A stretch of DNA of 64,000 nucleotides from CAJINA01 sp964647585 (GCA_964647585.1 CAZYGG010000003.1:81138-145137); one strand, 5' to 3'; positions 43,568 through 52,331 are shown, counted from the stretch's first letter. The notes: generated from the sequence alone by a model not told the origin. Numbers and translations: made by a program.

Positions 43568-44635
43568 TCAGGCTCCGTCGAGGGTTGAGACCGGCTCCCC
43601 GGCATTGACAACTACCAGGTGTTCTGCAAGGGCCGGTTCGGTGAGCACAAGAATCCTGCTCAGGGAGAAACGGCATTTGAGCAAGTCTATGTTCCCGTTT
43701 TTCTGCCCTCTAACATTTGACACAGAGCGGGGGTTGACTGCAATCGAAATTGTGTCTGCGGGTGTGTGGGTCCCGTCCAGGACACGGCACACACTGTCAA
43801 AAAAGAGTTTTGCCATCACCAGTTGCCCGAAGGCCGGATGGTAGGGACCGGCCAGAACGGACGTGCCCGGACTCAACGTCGCGGCGGCCTGCAGGCCCAT
43901 GCGAATCACCCGGACACCTCCATTTTCAAAAAGCCTGTAAAGCCGCGCGGTCAGCTCAACGGCCGCATCGAGTGGTAGCGGTGTGTACCGACCGGTTTCA
44001 AACGTGGTGGCCAGGGGGCTGCCGACCAGCACCACTGCCGGGTAAATGCGGACAAAATCCGGAGACAGGGCCAGTACGCGCCGGCCGGTTTCCAGTGTCC
44101 CGGCCGCCGTGTCGCCCGGCAGGCCGGGCATGATCTGCAGGCCGGTTTCATAGCCCCCGGCTTTCAGCAGAGCCATGGCCTTTTCGGTATCGTGGGCGGT
44201 GTGGCCCCGGTGGGACGCTTTAAGTACCGGGTCGTTCATCGACTGGGCACCGATTTCAACCGTGGCGACCCGGTAGCCGGATAGCCATGCCAGCCGCTCG
44301 GGGTCGATGGTGTCGGGGCGGGTTGAAAACCGGATACTGTTTACGTCGGCCGAAGCGATGAATTCAGAGGCGATGTCCAGCTGGTGCCGCACCGATTTCT
44401 CAGGCTGCCCGAGAAAGTTGCCCCCGTAGAAGGAGATCTGGACCGGGGCGCGCGCGCCTTTTTTATAGCTGAGAAATGTGCGGATTTCCCGGCGGATCTG
44501 TTCCGGGCTTGGCAAAGCGGCTTTTTGACCGGTTATGGTGGACTGGTCGCAGAAAACGCAGCGGTGGGGGCAGCCGGTGTGGGGCAGGAAGATGGGGATG
44601 ATGAAAGGTTTTGATTTGATCGAATGCGGGTGCAT
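43568..44635 (-). CDS. Elp3-like radical SAM protein
   Basis: A 355-residue radical SAM enzyme; cluster cysteines are in CPHRCVFCDQ near residue 22. QISFYGGNFLG and EIGAQSMNDPVL are typical of the Elp3/HemN-like branch, but the GNAT acetyltransferase domain of true Elp3 is absent. The substrate is unknown. It lies just downstream of rnc, a neighbourhood also found in Firmicutes. The start ATG is 5 codons before IKSKPFII. A periodic-arm repeat separates it from rnc. Confidence 0.85.
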   Translation of the reverse strand: MHPHSIKSKPFIIPIFLPHTGCPHRCVFCDQSTITGQKAALPSPEQIRREIRTFLSYKKGARAPVQISFYGGNFLGQPEKSVRHQLDIASEFIASADVNSIRFSTRPDTIDPERLAWLSGYRVATVEIGAQSMNDPVLKASHRGHTAHDTEKAMALLKAGGYETGLQIMPGLPGDTAAGTLETGRRVLALSPDFVRIYPAVVLVGSPLATTFETGRYTPLPLDAAVELTARLYRLFENGGVRVIRMGLQAAATLSPGTSVLAGPYHPAFGQLVMAKLFFDSVCRVLDGTHTPADTISIAVNPRSVSNVRGQKNGNIDLLKCRFSLSRILVLTEPALAEHLVVVNAGEPVSTLDGA

Positions 44636-44640
44636 TTAGA

Positions 44641-44727
44641 GTTTTATGTTTTAGGTCTTAAGTTTTAAGAAGGGGCACTTCAATGGCTTTTGATTTTTCT
44701 TAACACCTAAAACATAAGACTTAAAAC
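44641..44727. repeat. Inverted repeat with perfect heptamer arms (GTTTTAA type)
   Basis: Four heptamers in register at 44641-44668 (GTTTTAT, GTTTTAG, GTCTTAA, GTTTTAA) face four complementary heptamers at 44700-44727 (TTAACAC, CTAAAAC, ATAAGAC, TTAAAAC). The unit order is permuted between arms, so pairing can slip by one unit. Located between the radical SAM gene and rnc, both minus strand. Confidence 0.9.
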
Positions 44728-44771
44728 GGTTAGTCGGTTAGCTTAATAATTACAGGTGCCTATCCACCTTA

Positions 44772-45473
44772 TCAATCCCCGGGCGACCCGGTAAAGTGTT
44801 CAAAGGCCTTACGCGCGGCATCCTGCTCTGCCGCTTTTTTGCTTTTGCCCGTGCCCTCGGTTGTGTAGTCCGCGGATTCCAGGGCAACGCAGAAGGTTTT
44901 ATCATGGTCGGGGCCGGATTCGGCGGTTATCCGGTACAGGGGGGGCGGATGCCCGGCTTTTTGAATCATTTCCTGGACCCGGGTCTTGTAATCGGAAATG
45001 ACATCCGGCCCGACGGACTGCTCGATCAGTTCCCCAAAGTGTCCCTGGATCAGCGCGAAAGCGGCCTCGAAACCACCATCGAGGTAAACCGCTGCCAGGA
45101 TCGCTTCGTAGGTGTCTGAGAGAATAGATTTTTTATAACGACCCCGGGTTCTGATTTCACCTTTACCCAGTTGGACATGATTTCCCAGGTTGAGCTCGGT
45201 CGCGATGAACGCCAGGCTGGCCTCATTCACCAGGCCGGCGCGCATGCGGGAAAGGGATCCTTCGTCCATGTCAGGGAATTGCACCATCAACAGGTGGCTG
45301 ACCACCAGGTTGAGAACCGTGTCGCCCAGGAACTCGAAGCGTTCATTGCTTGCCAGGGGACGGGCCTGTTCGTTTACGAATGAGCTGTGCTGCAGGGCTT
45401 CTTCAAGCAAGGCGGGCGACCGGAACCGGTACCCGAGAATTTGCATGAAGTTTTCCAGGTCGTTTTCAGTCAT
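44772..45473 (-). CDS. rnc: Ribonuclease III
   Basis: Double-strand-specific endoribonuclease for rRNA and mRNA processing. The ATG at 45473 (MTENDLENFMQILGYRF) gives 233 residues and overlaps the PHP gene by 8 bases. The catalytic signature NERFEFLGDTVLNLV, the downstream DTYEAILAAVYLD and the C-terminal dsRNA-binding domain (GTGKSKKAAEQDAARKAF) are intact. Confidence 0.96.
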   Translation of the reverse strand: MTENDLENFMQILGYRFRSPALLEEALQHSSFVNEQARPLASNERFEFLGDTVLNLVVSHLLMVQFPDMDEGSLSRMRAGLVNEASLAFIATELNLGNHVQLGKGEIRTRGRYKKSILSDTYEAILAAVYLDGGFEAAFALIQGHFGELIEQSVGPDVISDYKTRVQEMIQKAGHPPPLYRITAESGPDHDKTFCVALESADYTTEGTGKSKKAAEQDAARKAFEHFTGSPGD

Positions 45474-46341
45474 GGCTGCTAAGTGTGTAGTAGAGGTCGA
45501 TGGGAACCCGCAAGTTTCCCCTTCCACTGCCCAGTTTTGTCTGCGGTTTGAATTCGCCGTGAAAATCACTGCCGCCGGTAACCAGCAGTCCGTACCGGTT
45601 GGCAATTTTTAGATAGTGTTCGCACTGCTCTTTGGTATGCCCGGTGTAATAGGCCTCGATACCCAGCAGGCCCATCTCCTTGAGCGACCGCACCATGGAA
45701 TCCTCCAGGCGACCGCCCGGGGTGTCCAGCAGGGCCGGGTGCGCCAGGACGGGTATGCCGCCGGCTTGACGGATCAGCGCCATGGCCCGGGGGCAGTCAA
45801 CCCGGTACTTGTCCACATAAGCCGGTTTACCCGTACCCAGGTAGTTGTCGAAGGCGGCGTTGAAGGTGGGTACGTACCCTTTGTTCAGCATGACCTGGGC
45901 GAAGTGGGGGCGGCCGATCTGCCCCTTCTGCCCGGCTGCCCGTTCAACTTCTTCCATTGACAGGTCAAAGCCAATCTTTTGAAGACGTTCTAAAATTAAT
46001 GGGTTGCGATCTTCTCGGGCCGACTGAAGTTTTTCGAGGGTCCGGTTGAGCGCCCTGTTATCAAGGTCGATGCGATAGCCGAGAATATGGCAGCTGCCTT
46101 TGCCGGGAAAAAACCGGGGGCGCTCGGTGCTTATTTCAACACCGGTTAAAAAACCCAGTCCTTCCGGGATTCCCGCGGCAATTGCCTGGCGGGAACCATC
46201 GAGGGTGTCGTGATCGGTTATGGCGATGGCCCCTAATTTCAGGCCGTGGGCAAGTTCGAGAATTTCAGGCGGCGCCAGGGTGCCGTCTGATGCGGCGGAA
46301 TGTATATGAAGGTCAATGCAGGCCGGGGGATCAAAGTCCAA
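45466..46341 (-). CDS. PHP-domain phosphoesterase (RNase AM/TrpH-like)
   Basis: A 291-residue PHP protein with metal-binding motifs DLHIHSAASDGTL, ITDHDTLDG, EIST, a central AHPAL and GGSDFHG. E. coli RNase AM (YciV) of this group trims 5' ends of rRNA and degrades nucleotides; here the gene is translationally coupled to rnc and dksA, which would suit RNA turnover. The substrate is not determined. Confidence 0.9.
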   Translation of the reverse strand: MDFDPPACIDLHIHSAASDGTLAPPEILELAHGLKLGAIAITDHDTLDGSRQAIAAGIPEGLGFLTGVEISTERPRFFPGKGSCHILGYRIDLDNRALNRTLEKLQSAREDRNPLILERLQKIGFDLSMEEVERAAGQKGQIGRPHFAQVMLNKGYVPTFNAAFDNYLGTGKPAYVDKYRVDCPRAMALIRQAGGIPVLAHPALLDTPGGRLEDSMVRSLKEMGLLGIEAYYTGHTKEQCEHYLKIANRYGLLVTGGSDFHGEFKPQTKLGSGRGNLRVPIDLYYTLSSHD

Positions 46342-46693
46342 GTGCTTTTTCCAAGGCTTCCTCTTTGGTCTTACATTCGATGCACTGTGTTGTCACCGGG
46401 CGTGCTTTCAGGCGCTCGGGGGCAATATCATCGCCGCACTTTTCACAGATGCCAAAGGTGTCTTTATCGATTCTGGCCAAGGTTTTTTTGATTTTCTTTA
46501 TGAGCTTGCTTTCCCTGTCCCGGATGCGCAACATGAAGTTCCGATCCGCTTCCAGCGAGGCCCGGTCGGTGGGATCTGGAAAGTTCTCTTTTGGCGTCGT
46601 CATGCCGGATACGGTATCATCCGCCTGGTTCAACAGCTCTTCCAACTGGTCCGTCAGCAGCTTTTTAAAGTATTCGATATCTTTTTTCTTCAT
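46331..46693 (-). CDS. DksA/TraR-family zinc-finger protein
   Basis: A 120-residue protein with the DksA zinc finger CEKCGDDIAPERLKARPVTTQC (CxxC, 17, CxxC) after an N-terminal coiled coil (about 1-80) that in DksA reaches into the RNA polymerase secondary channel. The ATG at 46693 (MKKKDIEYFK) is chosen because longer starts add a non-family leader. It overlaps the PHP gene by 11 bases. The coiled-coil tip with the D-x-x-D of DksA is not clearly identified, so it may be a TraR-like rather than a true DksA. Confidence 0.87.
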   Translation of the reverse strand: MKKKDIEYFKKLLTDQLEELLNQADDTVSGMTTPKENFPDPTDRASLEADRNFMLRIRDRESKLIKKIKKTLARIDKDTFGICEKCGDDIAPERLKARPVTTQCIECKTKEEALEKALGL

Positions 46694-46859
46694 AATAACC
46701 CTGTCAATAGACTGATGATTTTCAAAAAAATAGATGGATAACACAATAATAATGGGCTGTAAAGTCGAAAATAAACCATTTTTCAACGGTTGTAAAGCTT
46801 TCAGATGCGAAGCTGTTTACTGGAAAATCAGGCGGTGTGGCATGGTCGGTGGGAGGGTA

Positions 46860-48125
46860 TCAAGGATCGAGCTTAAACAATTTTCTTGTTAAATCAATGT
46901 GTTGTGATTTATCGGCATAGCAGCCTTCCGTTTTCAGCAGCATGGTGGGATCATGCAGGATTTTGTTGACCAGGGCAGCGGCCATTTTTTCAAGGGCAGC
47001 GGCCTGCTCGGGGGAAAAGTCCTGGCCACTTCCGGTTTTGGCCAGTTCCGCCCGGGTGATTGTTTCCAGCTTGTCTCGCAGGTCCTTTATGGTGGGCACC
47101 ACGCTTAAACTTTTCACCCACTGGCGGAAGCGGATGGCGGCTTCATCCACGATCCGCTCGCCCTTGATCGCCTCACGGCTGCGGTCTTCAATATTTTCAT
47201 CCACAATGCCGTTGAGGTCGTCAATATCGTATACATAGACGTTGGTAAGACGATTCAGGGCCGGGTCGATATCCCGGGGAACGGCGATATCGATAAAAAA
47301 GACGGGCCGGTTGCGCCTTTCCTTCATAATCGGTTTTACCTGGGACCGGGTGATGACATACTCAGGCGAGCCGGTTGAGCTGACGACGATATCGATCTGG
47401 GGCAGGATATCCGGGATCTCCTCAAAATTTATGGGTTTACCGTTGAACTTTCCGGCCAGCTCAACCGCCCGGGCAAAGGTTCGGTTGGCGACAAAAATTT
47501 CGGCGGTTCGATGGTGCCGCAGGTGCTCTACGGCCAGTTCCGCCATCTCTCCAGCGCCGACAAGCAGGGCATTTTTTCCTTCCAGGGTCCCGAATATCTT
47601 GCGGCCCAGTTCAATGGCGGCGTAGCTGATGGAGACGGCGCTGTTGCCGATTCCGGTTTCCGTCCGGACGCGCTTGGCGACAAAAAAAGTTTTGTGGAGC
47701 AGCCGGTTCAGGATGACCCCGGAGGTCTTTTGCTCTGTGGCGATGCGGTAGGCCTCTTTCACCTGTCCCAGGATCTGGGGTTCGCCCACCACCATGGAGT
47801 CAAGGCTGGCCGCCACCCGGAAGATATGTTTCACCGCTTCGTCACCCCGGTGCAGATAGAGCGCCTTTTCAAAATTGTCTGCGGGTATATCCTTAAACTC
47901 GGTCAGGAAATTTTTTACTTCGGTCAGTGCCTTTTCCGGTTCTTTGGTGGTGAAAATCATCTCTACCCGGTTGCAGGTGGAGAGCAGCACGATTTCAGAT
48001 ATGGATGGCTGCTGTCCCAGGGTTTGCAGGGCGGTATCGACCTGATCGTCCGCAAAAGCCAGGCATTCACGCAGATCCACATCTGCGGTTTTGTGATTCA
48101 AGCCAAGTATGAGTATTTCAGTCAT
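46860..48125 (-). CDS. hemA: Glutamyl-tRNA reductase
   Basis: First committed step of C5 tetrapyrrole synthesis (glutamyl-tRNA to glutamate semialdehyde, NADPH). The 421-residue protein from ATG 48125 (MTEILILGLNHKTADVDLRE) carries the catalytic Cys in LSTCNRVE, the NADPH fold with LLVGAGEMAELAVEHL and a C-terminal dimerisation domain. The leader holds a small stem-loop (48139-48160) and a periodic-arm repeat. Downstream on the opposite side of the operon lie a CcsA-like and a siroheme dehydrogenase gene, a typical heme cluster. Confidence 0.95.
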   Translation of the reverse strand: MTEILILGLNHKTADVDLRECLAFADDQVDTALQTLGQQPSISEIVLLSTCNRVEMIFTTKEPEKALTEVKNFLTEFKDIPADNFEKALYLHRGDEAVKHIFRVAASLDSMVVGEPQILGQVKEAYRIATEQKTSGVILNRLLHKTFFVAKRVRTETGIGNSAVSISYAAIELGRKIFGTLEGKNALLVGAGEMAELAVEHLRHHRTAEIFVANRTFARAVELAGKFNGKPINFEEIPDILPQIDIVVSSTGSPEYVITRSQVKPIMKERRNRPVFFIDIAVPRDIDPALNRLTNVYVYDIDDLNGIVDENIEDRSREAIKGERIVDEAAIRFRQWVKSLSVVPTIKDLRDKLETITRAELAKTGSGQDFSPEQAAALEKMAAALVNKILHDPTMLLKTEGCYADKSQHIDLTRKLFKLDP

Positions 48126-48138
48126 ATTAACAACATCT

Positions 48139-48160
48139 CTTCGCCGTTTCAGGCGAAGAA
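48139..48160 (-). promoter_or_regulatory. Stem-loop in the hemA leader
   Basis: TCTTCGCC pairs with GGCGAAGA around GTTTCA, about 14 bases before the hemA ATG on the minus strand. It could hide the weak ribosome-binding site (GAGATG) and so influence hemA translation. Confidence 0.4.
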
Positions 48161-48162
48161 GA

Positions 48163-48241
48163 GGGTTCAAGGATTCGAGGGTTCAAGGGGCCAAGTGTTT
48201 TTCTGAAGTTTTTCACTTGAACCCGCGACCCCTTGAATCCC
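48163..48241. repeat. Inverted repeat with octamer arms (GGGTTCAA type)
   Basis: Four octamers in register (GGGTTCAA, GGATTCGA, GGGTTCAA, GGGGCCAA; 48163-48194) face three complementary ones (TTGAACCC, GCGACCCC, TTGAATCC; 48217-48240) around a CAAGTG/CACTTG loop stem. Between ccsA-like and hemA, both minus strand. Period 8 instead of 7. Confidence 0.9.
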
Positions 48242-48305
48242 TATGTCCAAAACGTAGCCAGGGGCCGGATTTTTCTAAATACTAAAACTTTTCAAAGGGC
48301 CATCA

Positions 48306-49124
48306 CTACTTGGTAAACTGCCCATGGTGCCCCGGCAGCAGGAAATTCACTCCGATAAAGGTAAACAGAATGGCTGCAAAGCCGATAATCGCCATGATGG
48401 CCGCCCGGCGGCCGCGCCACCCCACGGTCAGCCGCTGGTGAAACAGCGCGGCATAGATCAGCCAGGTTGCCACGGCCCAGATCTCTTTCGGGTCCCAGCT
48501 CCAGAACCTTCCCCACGCGGATTTGGCATACACAAACCCGGTTACCAGGCCCAGGGTGAGCATGACGAAACCCACCACGATGCTGCCGTAGCCGGTGCTG
48601 TCCAGCAGATCCAGTGACGGCAGACGATCGTAAAAAAAGCCCCGTTTTTTGGATTTTATGGAATTTTCCTGGAGGATATATAAAATACCCACCCCGCAAG
48701 CCATGGCCAGGGCGGCCTCCCCGATAAAAATCGCGATAATATGGACCACAAACCAGAAACTGTTGAAAAGTGCATTGGCCTGCACCGGCGCGCGCGGAAG
48801 CTGGTAGGCGGCCAGCATGATCAGGGCCGCGAGAGGGGCGGCGAAAACCCCCAGGACTTTCAATTTGAATTTAAAGTGAAAAATAATGAAGATAACAGCC
48901 ACGGCCAGGGCCGACAGGGAGAGCGTCTGGTACAGGTTATGTACCGGGATCTGTCCGGTTCGTGCAAGATCATAGCCCACACTGGTCAGGTGGCATAGAA
49001 ACCCGGTGATAAACAGGCACAGGGCAACCCGGTCCAGGTTCTTTTTCTGTGAAAACAGAAAAGCCAGGTAAGTGGCTGAGCTCAACAGGTAGAACACGAT
49101 GGTGGCGGCGATGACTATGTCCAT
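48306..49124 (-). CDS. CcsA/ResC-like cytochrome c assembly protein (HemX-like)
   Basis: A 272-residue inner-membrane protein with eight hydrophobic segments. The heme-handling motif WGRFWSWDPKEIWAVATW is intact, as are conserved flanking histidines. CcsA/ResC moves heme across the membrane for system II cytochrome c maturation; short forms next to hemA are also called HemX. System II partners (ResB/CcsB) are not adjacent. Position between hemA and a siroheme gene supports a heme-related role. Confidence 0.88.
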   Translation of the reverse strand: MDIVIAATIVFYLLSSATYLAFLFSQKKNLDRVALCLFITGFLCHLTSVGYDLARTGQIPVHNLYQTLSLSALAVAVIFIIFHFKFKLKVLGVFAAPLAALIMLAAYQLPRAPVQANALFNSFWFVVHIIAIFIGEAALAMACGVGILYILQENSIKSKKRGFFYDRLPSLDLLDSTGYGSIVVGFVMLTLGLVTGFVYAKSAWGRFWSWDPKEIWAVATWLIYAALFHQRLTVGWRGRRAAIMAIIGFAAILFTFIGVNFLLPGHHGQFTK

Positions 49125-49211
49125 AATGGCTATCCGTATATTCTGCCTTTTAAAAACCTGGTCCCCAGGGCCAGGTCAGCGATAATTGGCTACGCCGTAA
49201 AAATTTGGTGT

Positions 49212-49314
49212 AAGTGCCTAAAGTGAGCTAAAGTTTAAAGTGATCTTGTATAATAAACCAGACAAAATCAGTGGAGCGGAGCGACTCAATAGCTTTAGTC
49301 ACTTCACACTCAAT
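49212..49314. repeat. Degenerate inverted repeat with TAAAGTG-type units
   Basis: The left arm (49212-49243) holds TAAAGTG, TAAAGTT, TAAAGTG plus a 3-base insertion. The right arm (49283-49314) carries complementary AGTCACT, TCACACT and CTTTAG units. It is a weaker member of the periodic-arm class. Between the ccsA-like gene and the siroheme dehydrogenase, both minus strand. Confidence 0.65.
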
Positions 49315-49350
49315 ACATTTGGCAAGCCCCTTCCAGGGGCAACCCAAGGT

Positions 49351-50043
49351 CTATCCCTCTATGCCAGGATGCTTTACCAGTTCATGATACCAGTACCCTT
49401 TGCCCAGAACCTCCCTGAGCAGGGCATCGATCTGCTCGGTTTGGTCTGCCTTTATCAGATCCAGCAGGCCCGCGGTAATCAGTTTTTCAAAAAGCGGCTT
49501 GTGGGCTTCCGGCGCATGTTCTTCACTGAGCAGCCGCTCCCGGATGGCGCCCATAAGGAGCAGAAAAGGTTCATATTCCTCACCGAATTGCTTTTCAAGA
49601 TCTTTTCGCATTTTTTTGGCATAGGCGGGGCTTTTGCCGGAAGTCGAGACGGCGAGCACCAGGTCCCCCCGGTTGACAATGGCAGGCAGGATAAAATTAC
49701 AGATTTCCGGCCGGTCCGCGATGTTGCACAGGGTGTTGAGATTCTCGGCATCGGCATGTATCCGGCGGTTGAGCACCTCGTCGTCCGTGGCCCCAATCAC
49801 CAGAAATTTTCCCTGCAGGTCGGCGGCGCGATACGCTCTTTTCTCCAGGGCAATCAAACCGGCGGCGGCCATTTTTTCAAGCTGCGCAGAGGCCGCGGGG
49901 CTGACCACGGTTACTGCGGCCCCGCAATCTACCAGGGTTTTGACTTTACGGGTGCCGACCCCACCGCCGCCGATCACCAGGCAGGCGCGATTTTTGATAT
50001 CCAGATTTACAGGGTAGTATCTCATGGCGATTTCTTTTTTCAT
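49351..50043 (-). CDS. Precorrin-2 dehydrogenase / sirohydrochlorin ferrochelatase-like
   Basis: The N-terminal half of CysG (Met8-like): oxidises precorrin-2 to sirohydrochlorin with NAD+ and may insert iron. A 230-residue protein with the NAD motif CLVIGGGGVGTRKVKTL near the start, and VSPAAS, ATDDEVLN and STSGKSPAYAKKMR motifs. The start at 50043 overlaps the MBL stop (ATGA); a second ATG at 50025 fits the usual MRYYPV... start equally well. Siroheme is needed for dissimilatory sulfite reductase and the alternative heme path, fitting the taxon. Confidence 0.9.
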   Translation of the reverse strand: MKKEIAMRYYPVNLDIKNRACLVIGGGGVGTRKVKTLVDCGAAVTVVSPAASAQLEKMAAAGLIALEKRAYRAADLQGKFLVIGATDDEVLNRRIHADAENLNTLCNIADRPEICNFILPAIVNRGDLVLAVSTSGKSPAYAKKMRKDLEKQFGEEYEPFLLLMGAIRERLLSEEHAPEAHKPLFEKLITAGLLDLIKADQTEQIDALLREVLGKGYWYHELVKHPGIEG

Positions 50044-50828
50044 GAGGGGAAGCCTATCTTCATGAGATCCTCGGCCAACACCAGGGGCCCGGACCAGTTT
50101 TGCCGGCATTGAGCGATCATGTCGACCTGATCGCATTCGGGGTAAAGATGCGTCAACACCAGGGACCGGACACCTGCCCGTGCGGCGATAAGACCGGCCT
50201 CCGGCGGGGTGAGATGCCCGGGGACTTTGTACTCGGCGGGGAAAGCGGCCTCGCAGATCAGCAGGTCGGCCCCCCTGGCAAGCCCAACCAGGTTTTCACT
50301 GAAATCGGTGTCCCCGGAGTAGACGATGGTTTTGCCATCTGCCCCGGTGATTTTATAAGCCAGGCTTTCCGGGTTGTGAGCCACCGGCAATGCCGCCACT
50401 GAAAAATCGGCAAAGTCGGAGATGGCCCCACCTCCGGCGTCCATTTCTACCAGCCTGAATTGATCGGGCGGTAATTCAATCCAATGCCCGTAGACTGATT
50501 TATAATTATCATAAAAAGAGGTGAACCCCTTTCCGGCGATAAAAGTGAGCGGCCGCTTGCGTCGGGTCTGGTCCGGGTATTTGTTGGCAAAGATAAAGGT
50601 GGCCAGCTCTCCGGTGTGATCCGGGTGAAAATGACTGAAAAAAACATGGGTGACATGGGTGACCGCGGTATCGGTTTCCGTCAGGCGCCGCATGGTCCCG
50701 GGGCCGCAATCCATCACGATCACGGCGCTTCCGGTGGTTATCATCACCGCACAGGCACTGCGCTTTACCGAAGGCACGCAGGTTCCCGATCCAAGGATGG
50801 TGACCCGGGTTGGAGCGGCGTTAATCAT
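50040..50828 (-). CDS. MBL-fold metallo-hydrolase (RNase Z-like)
   Basis: A 262-residue beta-lactamase-fold hydrolase. Zinc motif FFSHFHPDHTGEL is intact, with later metal ligands in YSGDTDFSENL and LTHLYPE. The start MINAAPTRVTILGSGTCVPS, with the LGSGT motif, resembles tRNase Z/ElaC, but the substrate-binding arm is not evident, so the substrate is uncertain. It overlaps the DHH gene by 8 bases and the siroheme gene by 4. Confidence 0.87.
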   Translation of the reverse strand: MINAAPTRVTILGSGTCVPSVKRSACAVMITTGSAVIVMDCGPGTMRRLTETDTAVTHVTHVFFSHFHPDHTGELATFIFANKYPDQTRRKRPLTFIAGKGFTSFYDNYKSVYGHWIELPPDQFRLVEMDAGGGAISDFADFSVAALPVAHNPESLAYKITGADGKTIVYSGDTDFSENLVGLARGADLLICEAAFPAEYKVPGHLTPPEAGLIAARAGVRSLVLTHLYPECDQVDMIAQCRQNWSGPLVLAEDLMKIGFPS

Positions 50829-51834
50829 CTTTCAGGGTGTTTACCGGTTTGGGTTTTTTTTTGGTACTCTTTTCAATACTGCGGATAATCCAGAGGGCCA
50901 CCTTGGGGTCATCCTGGGTATCCACCACCTGTTTCAGTTCGGTGTAGACGATTTCCGCCCGGGCCATGTTTCTGTGCCCGCCGGCTGACCCGAGGTGTCC
51001 GAAACTCCGTATGGCCAGACCACCGGCGTTTTTACGAATACCATCATTGCGGAAGATGATAACCAGTTTTTTATTGCACCGCCCGGATACAATGCTCCAG
51101 GTGACGGAACTGACCCGCATGAAAAAGTCGGCCACCAGGACACAGACATCCGGTGAGGAGACAGTGCCCAGGTGGGCGTAAAGCTTGCCTTTGCGACGCC
51201 GTTTTTCTTCAAGCGCAATTTTGAAATATTTTAAAAACTCGGGTTTCAGTTCCGACTGTTCGATCTTACGGGCCCTGTGCTTGTTGGCATGCCGAAACAG
51301 AAATTGAAAGGCGATGACATCTTCAAAAATGGCCTTGCGCGCAAAGTTGTCGGTATCAGTCTTAATGGCGTAAAACAGCCCGGTGGCCAACTTGGCGGAC
51401 GGCTTGATTCCAGCGGCGCGCAGGTATTCCGTCATGATGCTCGCGGTGGCCCCGTAGGCGGGCCGGATGTCCGTGTGAACGGCCGCCTCGCCTTGATCGG
51501 GATGGTGATCGATGATGACATCGGCTTTGAGTGTTTTGAAACGTTCATCATGGGACGGCTGGGAGTCGACGATGATAAACTTCGAAAACCGGTCTGTTTC
51601 GATTTCCTCAAAAAGGACCAGGCGAACGCCCAACAGGCGCAGCATGGTCAGGTTGTCGGGGCGCTTGATCACATTGGTGCTCGCGATGGTGACGCCGGCC
51701 ACCTTGCGCCAGAGGAGACGCTTGACCGCCATGGCACTGGCAATGGCATCCGGGTCAGCGTTAATGCCGATCAGCACCTGGTCGTCGCCGGAAAATATAT
51801 CGTAAAAGCGTCTGAGTCGTTCAGATCTTTTCAC
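50821..51834 (-). CDS. DHH-family phosphoesterase (NrnA-like)
   Basis: A 337-residue protein related to oligoribonuclease/pAp-phosphatase NrnA. The DHH motif (VIIDHHPDQGE) and the DHHA1 loop (GSAGGHRNMARAEI) are intact, but the first motif reads GINADPDAIASAMA, so the usual leading His of HxNPDxDAxGS is missing or shifted. This may mark a different substrate or regulator role. It is the first gene of a tightly overlapping trio with the MBL and siroheme genes. Confidence 0.85.
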   Translation of the reverse strand: MKRSERLRRFYDIFSGDDQVLIGINADPDAIASAMAVKRLLWRKVAGVTIASTNVIKRPDNLTMLRLLGVRLVLFEEIETDRFSKFIIVDSQPSHDERFKTLKADVIIDHHPDQGEAAVHTDIRPAYGATASIMTEYLRAAGIKPSAKLATGLFYAIKTDTDNFARKAIFEDVIAFQFLFRHANKHRARKIEQSELKPEFLKYFKIALEEKRRRKGKLYAHLGTVSSPDVCVLVADFFMRVSSVTWSIVSGRCNKKLVIIFRNDGIRKNAGGLAIRSFGHLGSAGGHRNMARAEIVYTELKQVVDTQDDPKVALWIIRSIEKSTKKKPKPVNTLKDD

Positions 51835-51904
51835 TGGGGGTTTTTGTCCTTTTTCAGATTTCCCGGAATACTACGCTGAGAGGGGTGAGATTTCAATATA
51901 ATAA

Positions 51905-51990
51905 TTAGTTTTGATCTAAGCCCACCACCCCTGGTGGAGGATCTGGAAAAATCAACCAATCCGGTGAGAGATTCACCAATTTGATTTTTT
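51905..51990 (+). repeat. Dispersed repeat copy 2 (TTAGTTTTGATCTAA) followed by a hairpin
   Basis: The repeat part (51905-51940) matches the minus-strand copy at 3955-3991 and holds the stem CCACC/GGTGG. Directly after it, 51947-51990 forms a second inverted pair (AAAAATCAA...GGTGA with TCACC...TTGATTTTT) that looks like a bidirectional terminator. Confidence 0.7.
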
Positions 51991-52235
51991 AAAGGTGGGC
52001 CGCGTTTAAAGGGGAAAGTCAAAACCGAAAGGATGTTCAGCCCCTATTTTTCCGGAATCCATTAATTTTGTGGACGGAACATAAACACCGACCGGTCAAA
52101 GTCAATTGGAATTTGACAGAAAACTCGCTGATGGTGGTGGTCTACAGTGATTTGTTCTGCATGTGGAGGGAAAATTACAAGCCAGGCTAACAAGGCATAG
52201 GCTTTTATACCGATTGTCATAAATGTGTTCCGCTA

Positions 52236-52331
52236 TTCTGTCACTCTGAGCGCAGCGAAGAGTCCCCCGCATGCCAAGGCTATCTTTCATTGTATGGGAT
52301 TCTTCGTCGTTTCACTCCTCAGAATGACAGG
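52236..52331. repeat. Dispersed palindromic repeat, copy 2 (CTGTCATTCTGAG type, inverted)
   Basis: From TTCTGTCACTCTGAG to CTCCTCAGAATGACAG this is the reverse of the element at 28461-28593, without the extra inner hairpin. In the gap between trmL and the DHH gene. Confidence 0.8.
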
